64,000 nucleotides of DNA from Mayfieldus sp963841445. Lineage in GTDB: Bacteria > Actinomycetota > Thermoleophilia > Solirubrobacterales > 70-9. How positions within the stretch are numbered: the stretch's first letter is position 1; the number at the start of each line of letters is the position of its first letter. This document shows, piece after piece, positions 7,584 through 15,680 of this stretch. The notes beneath the pieces are model-generated. The model worked only from the letters and a program-made list of their open reading frames with translations. It ran no database searches and was not told the DNA's origin. The stretch is taken from positions 1,240,001-1,304,000 of the forward strand of contig CAWJCP010000002.1 of the NCBI GenBank assembly GCA_963841445.1. Reading direction: 5' to 3'. The position numbers were made by a program, and so were the translations under genes.

Positions 7584-7931
7584 CTAAGCCGCGGCCGGGA
7601 CCTTGGTGGAGCCGGCGGTCGGCAGCCAGCGCCGGCCGTAGCTGCGCATGTCCTCGATCAGCGGCACGAGCGCCTTTCCCTTCTCGGTCAGCGCGTACTC
7701 GACCCGCGGCGGGACCTCGGGATAGGTGTGTCGCTCGACGATTGCCTGCTCCTCCAGCGCCCGCAGGCGCAGCGACAGCGTGCGTGGGCTGATCCCCTCC
7801 AGCGAGCGCTCCAGCTCGCAGAAGCGGCGATTGCCGTCGGCGAGGTCGCGGATCACCAGCAACGTCCACTTGCCCGAGATGATCTCGGAGGTGCGGCAGA
7901 CCGGACAGGTTGCGTTGCTGATTGCGCTCAT
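7584..7931 (-). CDS. HxlR-family transcriptional regulator
   Basis: HxlR proteins are winged-helix dimers, often redox- or electrophile-sensing. The 115-residue product has the family N-terminus CPVCRTSEIISGKWTLLVIR and the helix-turn-helix ELERSLEGISPRTLSLRLRA with EYALTEKGKAL in the wing. The CPVC pair near the N-terminus could be a redox switch, as in other family members (inference). ATG at 7931 is chosen because the conserved region starts eight residues later; a GTG at 7964 would add 11 non-family residues. A minus-strand -10 (TATACT) and a 15-bp palindrome lie just upstream, suggesting autoregulation. It follows the PilP-like gene on the same strand. Confidence 0.85.
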   Translation of the reverse strand: MSAISNATCPVCRTSEIISGKWTLLVIRDLADGNRRFCELERSLEGISPRTLSLRLRALEEQAIVERHTYPEVPPRVEYALTEKGKALVPLIEDMRSYGRRWLPTAGSTKVPAAA

Positions 7932-7971
7932 GACCAGGAAGGAAGGTTTGCCCCTCCTCCTCACTTCAGCG

Positions 7972-8001
7972 AGTATAGCGCCGTGGCTTCAGAAACTGAA
8001 G
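7972..8001 (-). promoter_or_regulatory. Promoter and 15-bp palindromic operator upstream of the HxlR gene
   Basis: On the minus strand CTTCAG-TTT-CTGAAG (7987-8001) is followed nine bases later by TATACT (7972-7977), a good -10. The palindrome covers the -35 region, so a bound dimer would block RNA polymerase. The same 15 bp sit in the promoter of the sigma gene at 24323. Here the palindrome also encodes the last codons and stop of the PilP-like gene. Confidence 0.55.
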
Positions 8002-8874
8002 TAGCGTCCGGCGGGTGCCCCGGAGCCGGAGTCGCGCCCCCCGGAGCCGGACTCCTTCTTGCCGGTGGAGGGAGCGCCGTTGCGCGCAATCAGGTTGAAC
8101 TTGACCAGGTCGATCCGGTAGACGCTGCCGTCGACCCAGACCAGGTCCTCGTGCTGGCCCGGCTTCAGGGTCAGCAGCTGGCAGGCGCTGCCCGCGTACG
8201 AGCAGCTTCCCTCGCCGGTCGGCCGAGCTGACCGCCGAGGAGACCAGGAAGACGGCCGTCTTGGCCTCGAAGGCGTTGTCCGTGTTCACCCCGAGGAAGG
8301 TCACCGCAGGGACCTTCTTGCTCGGCAGCGGCGCCAACGAGCCGACGCTGTCATAGGTCTTAAGGCCCTGGCCGAGCTTTCCGGCCCGGACCTTGACCCG
8401 GTAGAAGAAGTACTTGGACTGGGTTTGCGGCTGCGGCGCACTGGTGGTTGTCCCGCCACTGCTGCCGGTGCCGCTGCTGCCGGTGCTGCCGGTGCTGCCG
8501 CTCGTCGTATCGGTGCCCGCGGGGCTCGTCTCGCCCGTCGAGCCGCTTCCCGAGCCAGTTGCAGCGGCGCTGCCCGCGCTCGCCGATGCCGTGAACTGCT
8601 GGATGAAGGGGTCCTTGGACGTATCTCCCGCGAGGCGCTTCTTGTAGTCGCGCAGCCCGGGGTTGGCGACCACGACCGCCTCGCTGGGAGCGTTGGCCTT
8701 CGCCGCCACCGGGGCAGGGGGCAGCGGGCCCGGGGTCGACTTGGGGGAGCTGGAGAGCGCTATCGGCACCACGGCCATCCCCACCACGAGGACAACGACA
8801 AGCGGCAGCAGGCGCCTCTCGCGCAGGTCGCGGTAGAGGTCGCTGAGGATCTGCGGGGATTGAATGCTGTTCAT
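7989..8874 (-). CDS. PilP-like single-pass pilus assembly protein (frameshifted near 8217)
   Basis: Last gene of the pilMNO operon, where PilP-type proteins sit. An N-terminal transmembrane segment (LLPLVVVLVVGMAVVPIAL) is followed by a serine/threonine/glycine-rich linker and a globular part (YFFYRVKVRAGKLG, VPAVTFLGVNTD). Around 8217 the frame breaks: after AVFLVSSAVSSAD the sensible continuation (GEGSCSYAGSACQLL then DLVWVDGSVYRIDLV, ending RYFSF) lies in another frame, needing one base fewer. The two parts together give about 294 residues. There is no secretin or lipoprotein signal, consistent with a monoderm pilus. The start overlaps the pilO stop by four bases (ATGA). Confidence 0.7.
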
Positions 8875-9635
8875 GGAGTCGTGCTGGAGGCCGGGGTGGT
8901 GGTGGGCGCCGGAGTCGTCGTCGCAGGCGCGCCGACCGTCGTGGTGGTGCTCGGACCGGCAGGGGTGGCCCCGCCCGTCAGGCCCTGGTCGGCCGGGGCC
9001 ACGTAGGTGGTCACGTCCAAGGTCGCCGCCAGGATCGGAAACGGACGCGTGCTGGCGGCCGCGAGATCGAAGCCGTCGATCGTCACCAGGCGCCCGTCGG
9101 AGCTGATCCGCCCCTTCTGGGTGTTGACGAGTCGATCGAGCCCAGCCATGAAGTCCGCAATCTGGAAGTAGTTGCCGCCGGAGAACTCAAGCGTGTAGGG
9201 CAGGGTGGGGAGCCCCGCGGCGCCGACCGTCGCGCCGATCGGCAGCAATGACGCGGCTCCCTCGGTCGCCGGGGCCGGGGTCGTCGGTGCGGCAGCGCCG
9301 CTGTCGCCGCTGCCGGCGGTGAGTTTGCGGAAGTCGACCCCGGCATCGTTGGCGACCTTCTGCACCTGGACGATGAAAGACGGGGTCTGGTCGTCGACCG
9401 GCACCGCCTTGCCGAGCACGACGAGGCGGTGATAGTCGCGCGGGAAGTGCTTGCGAGCCTCAACGCCTGCCTGGACAGCGGCCTCCTGGGTCTGCACCGA
9501 GCTCTGCAGCTTGGTGATCTGGGATTCGAGCTGCTTCGCGTCGTCCCGCTTCGGCGCGATGAGCAGGAACCAGAATGCGACCAGCGCGGCAACCAGCGGG
9601 ATGACGAGCAGGATTGTCCGATCGTTGGTGCTCAT
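8871..9635 (-). CDS. pilO: Type IV pilus inner-membrane protein PilO
   Basis: PilO forms heterodimers with PilN in the inner-membrane alignment complex. The 254-residue product has one transmembrane helix (TILLVIPLVAALVAFWFLLI), a coiled coil (LESQITKLQSSVQTQEAAVQ) and a ferredoxin-like core (YTLEFSGGNYFQIADFMAGL), the typical PilO order. The tail is threonine/proline-rich and probably disordered. ATG at 9635 lies two bases from the pilN stop and the end overlaps the PilP-like start, so these genes form one translational chain. Confidence 0.85.
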   Translation of the reverse strand: MSTNDRTILLVIPLVAALVAFWFLLIAPKRDDAKQLESQITKLQSSVQTQEAAVQAGVEARKHFPRDYHRLVVLGKAVPVDDQTPSFIVQVQKVANDAGVDFRKLTAGSGDSGAAAPTTPAPATEGAASLLPIGATVGAAGLPTLPYTLEFSGGNYFQIADFMAGLDRLVNTQKGRISSDGRLVTIDGFDLAAASTRPFPILAATLDVTTYVAPADQGLTGGATPAGPSTTTTVGAPATTTPAPTTTPASSTTP

Positions 9636-9636
9636 G

Positions 9637-10458
9637 TCAGGGAGTCGTCGCGGCGGGGGTCGCGGCGCCGCTGTCGGCCGGGGCAGGAGCCGGCGTGGTC
9701 GGAGTCGTCGTCGTTGAGGCCGGAGTCGTCCCCCCCGGGGGCGTCGCCGACAGCGTCGTGGGCGTTGCTCCCGAACCCTGTGGCTGGGGGGCGTTGTCGA
9801 AGGCGACGACGATCTCGAACTGCGGGATGAAGTCCCTGGTCCGGCAGTCTTCCGTCCCGCCGCCGGACCCGGCGGAGTCGCCACTCGCCGCGCCAGCGCC
9901 GCCAGCCGATTCATCAGACTTCTCAGAGCTCGTGAGGCCGACCCGGGTCACGCCGTCGATGTCGCGCAGCGATGACATGAAGCCGGCGACCGCATCCTGG
10001 TCGGTCGCGCACCCTGTGATCTGCAGCGACGGGCCGCTGGTCGAGCTGCTGTCGGTGCTGGCCGCGTCGCCTCCGCCTCCGCCGCTGGCGGTACCGACGA
10101 GATGGGTAAGCCAGACGTTGCCAGGCATCACCCGCGAGAGCTCGCGCATCACGCGCTCCCAGTCGAAGCGGCTGTCGGCGAGGTTCGCGACCGTCTGATG
10201 ACGGTTCTGCTCGAGCTTGCTGAAGTTGCTGAAGGAGGAGAACTGCTGGGCGCGCGCCGTAGCAGCCGCCTCCTGCTGCTTGAGACTGGAGATCTCGGCC
10301 TTGTGGTCGGCGATCTTGTTGTTGGTCAGGACCAGCAACGTGACCGCCCCGAGGCCGAGGGCCAGCGCGCCGATCAGCATGTAGGCGATCGGCCCGGTGC
10401 GGATCGGCACCTTGCTGCTGCGCAGCTGGTCGGCGGGGATCAGGTTGACGGGGCGCAC
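9637..10458 (-). CDS. pilN: Type IV pilus inner-membrane protein PilN
   Basis: PilN links the cytoplasmic PilM ring to the periplasmic-face PilO. The N-terminal MRPVNLIPADQL is the conserved peptide that binds PilM. It is followed by a transmembrane helix (AYMLIGALALGLGAVTLLVL), a coiled coil and a fimbrial-assembly domain (VMRELSRVMPGNVWLTHLVG). At 273 residues it is longer than typical PilN (about 200) because of glycine/serine- and threonine/proline-rich inserts, shared by the neighbouring genes. It starts two bases after the pilM stop. Confidence 0.87.
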   Translation of the reverse strand: MRPVNLIPADQLRSSKVPIRTGPIAYMLIGALALGLGAVTLLVLTNNKIADHKAEISSLKQQEAAATARAQQFSSFSNFSKLEQNRHQTVANLADSRFDWERVMRELSRVMPGNVWLTHLVGTASGGGGGDAASTDSSSTSGPSLQITGCATDQDAVAGFMSSLRDIDGVTRVGLTSSEKSDESAGGAGAASGDSAGSGGGTEDCRTRDFIPQFEIVVAFDNAPQPQGSGATPTTLSATPPGGTTPASTTTTPTTPAPAPADSGAATPAATTP

Positions 10459-10460
10459 CG

Positions 10461-11585
10461 CTACTCCTCCAGGGCCAGTCCGTAGGAGATCGTCAGCCGC
10501 GCCGCCGCGTCGTCGCCGAGCTGGGCCAGGGCGCTCGGGCGCGCAACCGAGAGCGGCTGCCCTCCGAGCCCGGCGGCAAGTCGGTCACTGAGACCGGGAA
10601 TCGTGCTCCCCGGGCCGGCGACGACGATGCTCTCGACCGCCGGCACGCCCTCCTGGGCGCCGTAGAACTCGAGCGAGAGGCGCATCTCGTCAGCAAGCTT
10701 CGAGGAGCCCTCCTCGAGGGCCTCCCGGGCCGCCACCACGATCTCCTGGTCGCCCTCGATCTCGAGCACCGGGCGCTCGAGGCCGACGTGGACGAGCCAT
10801 TGACGGGCATGGTCGAGGGAAAGGGTGCGGCGCTCGGCGAGCCGCTGCGCGATCGCCTCGACCCCGAACGGGGAGATGCGGGTGAACAGGCAGGTCGCGC
10901 TGCGAGCCACAGCGAGATTTGTGACGTCGCCGAGGTTGCAGTAGAGGACCGTCGGCACGTGCGGCGCCTGAGTGGGCTCTTCACCGCTGCCAGATCCGTT
11001 GGCCTCGGGGGCCGAGCCGTTCGCGTTCACTGAGTCGCCGTTCGCGTCGCCGGCCAGGGCGCGGATCAGGGCGAAGGCGGAGAGATCGATGCCGACCGGC
11101 CGCAGCCCGGCGTCGCGAACCGCGGAAAGCAGGGTCTTGACCATGTCGCGCCTGGCGGCTACGGCGACCACCTCCATGCCACGGCTGCCGTCCTCGTTGC
11201 TGAACCGAGCGACGACGCGGTGGTCGAGGACGGCCTGATCGAGCGGCATCGGGAGGTGCTCCTGAGCCTGAAAGCGGATCGCGGTGTCAAGCTCATTCTC
11301 ATCCTCGATCAGGGGGAGGCGGAAGCTGCGCACCGATACGCGCTGGTTGGCGACGCCGAGCCGCACCGTCTTGGAGAGCTTGTGCTCCGCGAACAGCGAG
11401 CGCAGCGCTGCCGAGAGCGCCTCCGGCTCGGCGACCTCGCCCTCCTTGATCACCCCGCCGCCGAGTGGGGCGATCGCGACCTGAGAGACGCGGCGCGAGC
11501 CGTCAGCGCCGACCTCCGCCGCCGCGACGCTGCCGGCCTCGAGATCGAGGCCGACGACTGATTTCTGCTTGCTGGTGGAGAGCAT
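10461..11585 (-). CDS. pilM: Type IV pilus assembly ATPase-fold protein PilM
   Basis: PilM is an actin-like cytoplasmic protein that binds PilN. The 374-residue product begins with the actin-fold phosphate loop region VVGLDLEAGSVAAAEV and has RLPLIEDENELDTAIRFQAQ, VLYCNLGDVTNLAV and VVAGPGSTIPGLSDRL, all family landmarks. ATG at 11585 is chosen because the conserved fold starts a few residues later; a longer reading frame to 11714 would translate an inverted-repeat leader. No clear Shine-Dalgarno sequence precedes it. First gene of the pilMNO-P operon. Confidence 0.87.
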   Translation of the reverse strand: MLSTSKQKSVVGLDLEAGSVAAAEVGADGSRRVSQVAIAPLGGGVIKEGEVAEPEALSAALRSLFAEHKLSKTVRLGVANQRVSVRSFRLPLIEDENELDTAIRFQAQEHLPMPLDQAVLDHRVVARFSNEDGSRGMEVVAVAARRDMVKTLLSAVRDAGLRPVGIDLSAFALIRALAGDANGDSVNANGSAPEANGSGSGEEPTQAPHVPTVLYCNLGDVTNLAVARSATCLFTRISPFGVEAIAQRLAERRTLSLDHARQWLVHVGLERPVLEIEGDQEIVVAAREALEEGSSKLADEMRLSLEFYGAQEGVPAVESIVVAGPGSTIPGLSDRLAAGLGGQPLSVARPSALAQLGDDAAARLTISYGLALEE

Positions 11586-11637
11586 GGCTAGTACGCGCGT
11601 CCGGGGACTGGGGACACCATCGGCCGTATTCGACGCA

Positions 11638-11717
11638 GGCTTGAGCGCTCCGCCTTGCGGCTGATATTTCGATTGCAAGACGCGCTTCGCCAGGCGGCGC
11701 GCACGCCCGCTCAAGCC
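11638..11717. promoter_or_regulatory. Long inverted-repeat leader between pilM and a glycosyltransferase gene
   Basis: GGCTTGAGCG (11638-11647) and its perfect complement CGCTCAAGCC (11708-11717) enclose 60 bases that contain a nested CTTGC/GCAAG pair. The element lies in the divergent intergenic region (11586-11809). It could be a structured 5' leader of pilM on the minus strand or a protein-binding site. No clear -35/-10 pair was identified. Confidence 0.45.
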
Positions 11718-11809
11718 CGCCGCGGAGCGGGTCGAGACGTTGAGGGGCAGGTGCCGAAGCGGTGCCGGCCAAATAGGTGCTCAGCGTGCAGGCTCGGATC
11801 ACAGACTCG

Positions 11810-13507
11810 ATGCGCAGCACCAAGCTGCGCTCGCCGCTTGCCGCGGCGCTGATCGCCTTCCTGATCGCGGTCCCCGCCTTCGCGCTGCTGCGCGCGCACG
11901 CCGCCCCCCACTACGCGATCTCGAAGCAGAAGGCGACGCGAATCGCCCGCGCCGATTCGAACGTGCGAAAGCTGCTCGCCGATCACCATGTGACCGGCAG
12001 CCGCGTCACCCCGCTCGACGACGCTAACCAACGGGTCACCTTCTTCGACGGCCCGCGCACGATCCTCGATGCCGCCGTCTCGGCGCGGCGCGTCACCCAG
12101 ATCGCCGACAAGCCGGAGGGGGCTCCTGAGTCGGGCAGCGAGATCGCCAACTCTGCTCCGATGCTGGCGCTGCTCACGGCCCTCTTCCTGCTCGCCATGC
12201 TGACGGTCCCGCTGCGCTCGCTGCAGAACCTCGACGCGCTCGCGCTGGCCAGCTTCGTCGCCCCGATCGTGCTGCTGAATCAGGATTACGTGCTGGCCAG
12301 CGTCCTCGTCTCCTATCCGCCGCTGATCTACCTCGCCGTCCGCTGCATGGGCCTCGGCTTCGGGTTGAGCGGTGCGCAGAGCGGAGGTGCAACCTCACTG
12401 TTCTGGCATTTGACCGGCGACCTTCCGCCGGCCCAGCGGTTGCGGATGCTCAAGTACGTCGTGCTCGCCGCCGGGCTGGCCGTGGCGATGGTCGTGCCCT
12501 CCTCGACGGGCGCCAGCGACGTCGCGATGGCGGGCGTGGCCGGCGCGACCGACCTGCTGCACGGCATCGCACCCTACGGCCACATCCCGGGCTTCATCTA
12601 TCACGGCGACACCTACCCGCTGCTCAATTACGTCGCCTACGTCCCCGGCGCGGCACTGATCCCCTTCGTCGACGGCTTCAGCGACCCCAGCGGCGCCCTG
12701 CTCGTCGCCGGCGCCGCGGTGCTGCTGGCCGCCTGGGGCATCTACCGAATCGGGGCTCGGCTGGCCAAGCAGGACGACGAGGAGGTCCCGGGCCGGGAGG
12801 ATCCGAGCTTCGCGGGCCTGCGGATCGCGCTCGCGTGGCTGACCTTTCCCCCTGTCATCCTCGCTGCATCCGGCGGCTCCAACGACGCGATCGTCGCCGC
12901 CTGCCTGGTGGCTTCGTTCGCGTTCTTTTACCGGCCGGCGCTCTCGACCGTCCTGCTCGGCGCGGCTGCCTGGGTCAAGGTCCTGCCGCTCCTCGCGATC
13001 CCGATCTGGCTCGCGCGACTCACGCCTCGGGCCGCCCTGCGGGCGCTCGCGGCGATCGCGGCGCTCAGCGCCCTCCTGGGCGGTTGGCTACTGGTCCTCG
13101 GTGGTACCGCCGCCGTGACCGGGATGCTGAGTGGACTCGCTTTCCAGCTCGAGCGCGGCTCGCTTCACTCGCTCTGGCTCGGGCTCGGGCTCGGGCCCCT
13201 GCAGCCGCTTGCCGCGGCCGTGCTCGTTTCCGCGGTCGTGGCGGCCACGCTCACGGTGCGGCGTGATATCGAGCTGCGCGGCGACCTGCGACGGATGGCG
13301 GCGCTCTTCGGCGGCGTCATGCTGATCGCCCAGATCGCCGCCAACTACTGGACCTGGGCCTATCTGCCCTGGGCGCTGGTCCCGATCCTGCTCTCGCTGC
13401 TGGCCCCCGGCGCCTTGGCGCCCATGGCGGCGTCAGCGGTTCAGGAACGTCGACAGATACCAGTCGATGATCTCGTTGCCGGCCAGCAGGCCAACCAGCC
13501 CGCCTAG
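11810..13507 (+). CDS. Polytopic membrane glycosyltransferase-like protein (GT87/DUF2029-like)
   Basis: About 565 residues with roughly a dozen hydrophobic segments. An N-terminal helix (AAALIAFLIAVPAFALLRA) is followed by a ~95-residue extracytoplasmic domain, then a membrane core with HGIAPYGHIPGFIYHGDTYP and AASGGSNDAIVAACLVASF, the pattern of polyprenyl-phosphate-sugar-dependent (GT-C) transferases. It may glycosylate cell-wall polymers or pilins; its position among the pilus genes makes pilin glycosylation attractive but unproven. ATG at 11810 is chosen over 11777 because the hydrophobic helix follows directly. Its last 75 bases overlap the convergent prepilin peptidase gene antisense. 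Confidence 0.7.
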   Translation: MRSTKLRSPLAAALIAFLIAVPAFALLRAHAAPHYAISKQKATRIARADSNVRKLLADHHVTGSRVTPLDDANQRVTFFDGPRTILDAAVSARRVTQIADKPEGAPESGSEIANSAPMLALLTALFLLAMLTVPLRSLQNLDALALASFVAPIVLLNQDYVLASVLVSYPPLIYLAVRCMGLGFGLSGAQSGGATSLFWHLTGDLPPAQRLRMLKYVVLAAGLAVAMVVPSSTGASDVAMAGVAGATDLLHGIAPYGHIPGFIYHGDTYPLLNYVAYVPGAALIPFVDGFSDPSGALLVAGAAVLLAAWGIYRIGARLAKQDDEEVPGREDPSFAGLRIALAWLTFPPVILAASGGSNDAIVAACLVASFAFFYRPALSTVLLGAAAWVKVLPLLAIPIWLARLTPRAALRALAAIAALSALLGGWLLVLGGTAAVTGMLSGLAFQLERGSLHSLWLGLGLGPLQPLAAAVLVSAVVAATLTVRRDIELRGDLRRMAALFGGVMLIAQIAANYWTWAYLPWALVPILLSLLAPGALAPMAASAVQERRQIPVDDLVAGQQANQPA

Positions 13508-14194
13508 CGCGAGGAAGGGCCCGAAGGGAACGCCCTTCTTGCGCGCCGCGCCGCCCTCGCGGGCGATCATCGCCAGCCCGACCAGCGCCCCGCTCAAGAA
13601 CCCGATCAGCAGCGCCGGCGCCACCGCGGCGCCGAGGTAAAGGCCCATCAGCGCCGCCAGCTTCACGTCCCCCATCCCCATCCCGCTCGGGTAGGCGAGC
13701 GCGGTGAGCAGCAGCAGGCCGCCGGCGGCGGCCGCTGCGATCGCCCGCTCGGGCAGGCTCGCGGGGTCGGCGACAGCCGCGATCGCGAGCCCGAGCAGCG
13801 CCGAGACGAGCAGGATGCGGTTCGGGATGATCCGCCGCTCGAGGTCGGTGAGGGTGATCGCGGCGAGCGTCGCCACGAAGACCAGGCCCAGCGCCAGCTG
13901 GGCGGGCTGGTCCCAGAGCACGATCGCGGTGAGCAGGAAGGCGATCCCGAGCCCGAGCTCGACGAGCGGGTAGAGGGCCGGGATCCGCGCCCCGCAGCTC
14001 CGGCAGCGACCGCGCAGCAAGAGCCAGGAGAGGACCGGGATGTTGTCGTGGGCGGCGATCTGGGTCCCGCAGCTCGGACAGCGCGAGCGCGGCGCGACAA
14101 TCGAGATCCCGCGCGGCACCCGGTGCGCGACGACGCTGATGAAGCTGCCGGCGACCATGCCGCCGAGGAAGGCGAACGATGCTGCTGCGGTCAT
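13433..14194 (-). CDS. pilD: Prepilin peptidase / methyltransferase
   Basis: PilD (A24 family) cleaves the leader of type IV prepilins and methylates the new N-terminus. The 253-residue membrane protein has a first helix with GSFISVVAHRVPRG, two CxxC pairs (CPSCGTQI, CRSCGARI) as in zinc-binding PilD, and the two catalytic aspartates in TDLERRIIPN and GMGMGDVKLA. ATG at 14194 is chosen because the first helix starts immediately; a longer frame to 14368 reads through intergenic DNA. It lies just beyond the pilin terminator and serves both pilus loci. Confidence 0.93.
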   Translation of the reverse strand: MTAAASFAFLGGMVAGSFISVVAHRVPRGISIVAPRSRCPSCGTQIAAHDNIPVLSWLLLRGRCRSCGARIPALYPLVELGLGIAFLLTAIVLWDQPAQLALGLVFVATLAAITLTDLERRIIPNRILLVSALLGLAIAAVADPASLPERAIAAAAAGGLLLLTALAYPSGMGMGDVKLAALMGLYLGAAVAPALLIGFLSGALVGLAMIAREGGAARKKGVPFGPFLALGGLVGLLAGNEIIDWYLSTFLNR

Positions 14195-14336
14195 CTTCAC
14201 GTGGATCGGCGCCGTGGCGACACATCTTGAGAGTAAGAGGCCGGGCGGGCGGACTCTTCCCGCAATCTGCCGCACCAATCTGCCGTCGCGGCCGCGCTCA
14301 GGCAATTGGCGGTGCCCATGCCGGAAAGTACATGCA

Positions 14337-14366
14337 GAAGGGGCGAGTCCGAAGACTCGCCCCTTC
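14337..14366 (-). terminator. Terminator downstream of the major-type pilin gene
   Basis: Perfect 13-bp stem GAAGGGGCGAGTC / GACTCGCCCCTTC with loop CGAA, 42 bases after the pilin stop codon. The T-run is weak, as is usual in high-GC genomes. It ends the pilus operon before pilD. Confidence 0.8.
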
Positions 14367-14407
14367 ACAACTAGACACTTGTGACGGTTAAGAGCAGTAG
14401 CTCTGAT

Positions 14408-14857
14408 CTACCAGGTACCACTGGTACCGGTCGTCACGTTGCACCCACCCTTGTCCGCTGATGCACTGGGAATCGTGCACTGACGAATGTAGGCGGAACC
14501 GAACTTCGTGATTGAGAACGTATTCCCTGAGGAAGACGCCGGAGCAGTCACCGTGTAGGTTTGGGTGCTGAGGTTGGTCGGATCGGGGGCAGAAGCCGGA
14601 ATCGTGCCCTCGATATCGTGCAACTTCGACGCCGTTGCCCCGACGTAGGTGTTCTGGTCGGTGTTGTAGGTCTCGATCGCGGTCTGCATCGTCCGCGCCA
14701 TGACCTTCGAAGAGGCATCGTTGGCCTTGTTCTTTTGGTTCAGGAACGCCGGAATGGCGATCGCAGCCAGGATGCCGAGAATCAGCATGACGACCAGAAG
14801 CTCGATCAGGGTGAACCCTTTCTCACTTCCAGCCCTCTCACGGAGCCTCTTCAGCAT
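14408..14857 (-). CDS. pilA: Type IV pilin (major-type)
   Basis: Prepilin of 149 residues. A short charged leader ends in the PilD site EKG|FTLIELLVVMLILGIL, with glutamate at +5 of the mature protein, followed by the hydrophobic assembly helix ending IAIPAFLNQKNKAND. The C-terminal part holds two cysteines (RQCTIP, GGCNV) that may form the D-loop disulfide. The start is supported by AGGAGG seven bases upstream. Small size, a strong ribosome-binding site and its own terminator suggest the major pilin. A 291-nt leader region upstream carries a complement to the Shine-Dalgarno sequence. Confidence 0.92.
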   Translation of the reverse strand: MLKRLRERAGSEKGFTLIELLVVMLILGILAAIAIPAFLNQKNKANDASSKVMARTMQTAIETYNTDQNTYVGATASKLHDIEGTIPASAPDPTNLSTQTYTVTAPASSSGNTFSITKFGSAYIRQCTIPSASADKGGCNVTTGTSGTW

Positions 14858-14861
14858 TTAG

Positions 14862-14989
14862 GTACCTCCTATTGGACCTTGCTGTCTTTCTCACCAGGCC
14901 CCGCGGAGTTCACGGGCACTGGCCATTTCGATACGGGTATCGGTGTTTGCCGGGTGGGCCTTTACTCCTGCAGGGGCAGTAGGAGGTAC
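14862..14989 (-). promoter_or_regulatory. Pilin leader with potential Shine-Dalgarno sequestration
   Basis: On the minus-strand transcript GTACCTCCTA (14980-14989) lies about 108 nt upstream of TAGGAGGTAC (14862-14871), which contains the pilin Shine-Dalgarno sequence: a perfect 10-bp match. The upstream arm can instead pair locally, since CTCCT at 14965-14969 complements AGGAG at 14981-14985 on the plus strand. A CGATAC/GTATCG hairpin lies between. The rest of the 14858-15148 gap shows no gene. Confidence 0.5.
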
Positions 14990-15148
14990 GGGTCTATTCC
15001 CATTAGTGGGCGGACATGTGTACGAAATCCGCCGCTAGGAGCAGCGAGTGGCGGCTACTGCGCGATCTGACTCACATCTCGATCGATGCACGTCGCCGGC
15101 CCTTGCGAGCCTGGGCGGATTCGCTTAGCTCAGGGTAGACGGCATGGC

Positions 15149-15615
15149 CTACCAGGTGCCGGTGGTGGTGTTCGTACCGACCTTTCGACAGCTGCCCATA
15201 TTGGGCGCATCGCAGGAGCGATCGACGGTGCCATTCGGGTTCTTCTCAATCGTGAACGTCGTGTTGGTGGAGGCCGCTGTGGCAGACACAGTGAAGGTCT
15301 TTACTCCGAGGTTGGTTGGATCGTTCGGAGTGGCGCCGTTGCCGGCCTGTATCGTCGGCTCGATGCTCTTCACCGCTGGAAGGTCGCAGCCCACGTAGCT
15401 GTCGCCGTGGCTCGTCGAGCAGGCTTCCTCCGCGATCTGCATCGCTCGTGCCATCACCTTTGCGCCGCTGTCGTTCGCCTTGTCCCTTGGTTCAAGAACG
15501 CGGTCATCGCGATCGTGGTGAGGATCCCGAGGATCAGCATCACCACTAGCAGCTCGATCAGCGTAAAGCCGCCGTCGGCGCCGGCCCACTCGCGCAGCCG
15601 CTTGCTCATTCGCAT
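15149..15615 (-). CDS. Type IV pilin-like protein, second (frameshifted near 15486)
   Basis: Minor or alternative pilin. The N-terminus (MRMSKRLREWAGADGG|FTLIELLVVMLILGIL) is in one frame and the rest (RDKANDSGAKVMARAM through CRKVGTNTTTGTW) in another. Adding one base in AACCAAGGGACAAGG, near 15484-15489, restores a ~155-residue protein that aligns with the pilin at 14408 (FLNQKNKAND against FLNQRDKAND; both end GTW). Four cysteines are present. Either a sequence error or a recently broken paralogue. A GAAGAG-type Shine-Dalgarno sequence lies before the start. Confidence 0.75.
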
Positions 15616-15680
15616 CTCTTCGGTCCTCTCATTGAAGGCCTCTCCATTCGGCGGGCCGCCGCCGTTTCCCTCTACCGCGA

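Noticed and set aside
8210..8225. Programmed ribosomal frameshift in the PilP-like gene and others
   Set aside because: No slippery heptamer, stop codon or stimulatory structure is shared by the seven sites; they occur in unrelated genes.
14858..15148. c-di-GMP (GEMM) riboswitch before the pilin gene
   Set aside because: A GGCAAAC stretch is present but the rest of the conserved core, including GGGACGCAAAGCC-like sequence, is missing.
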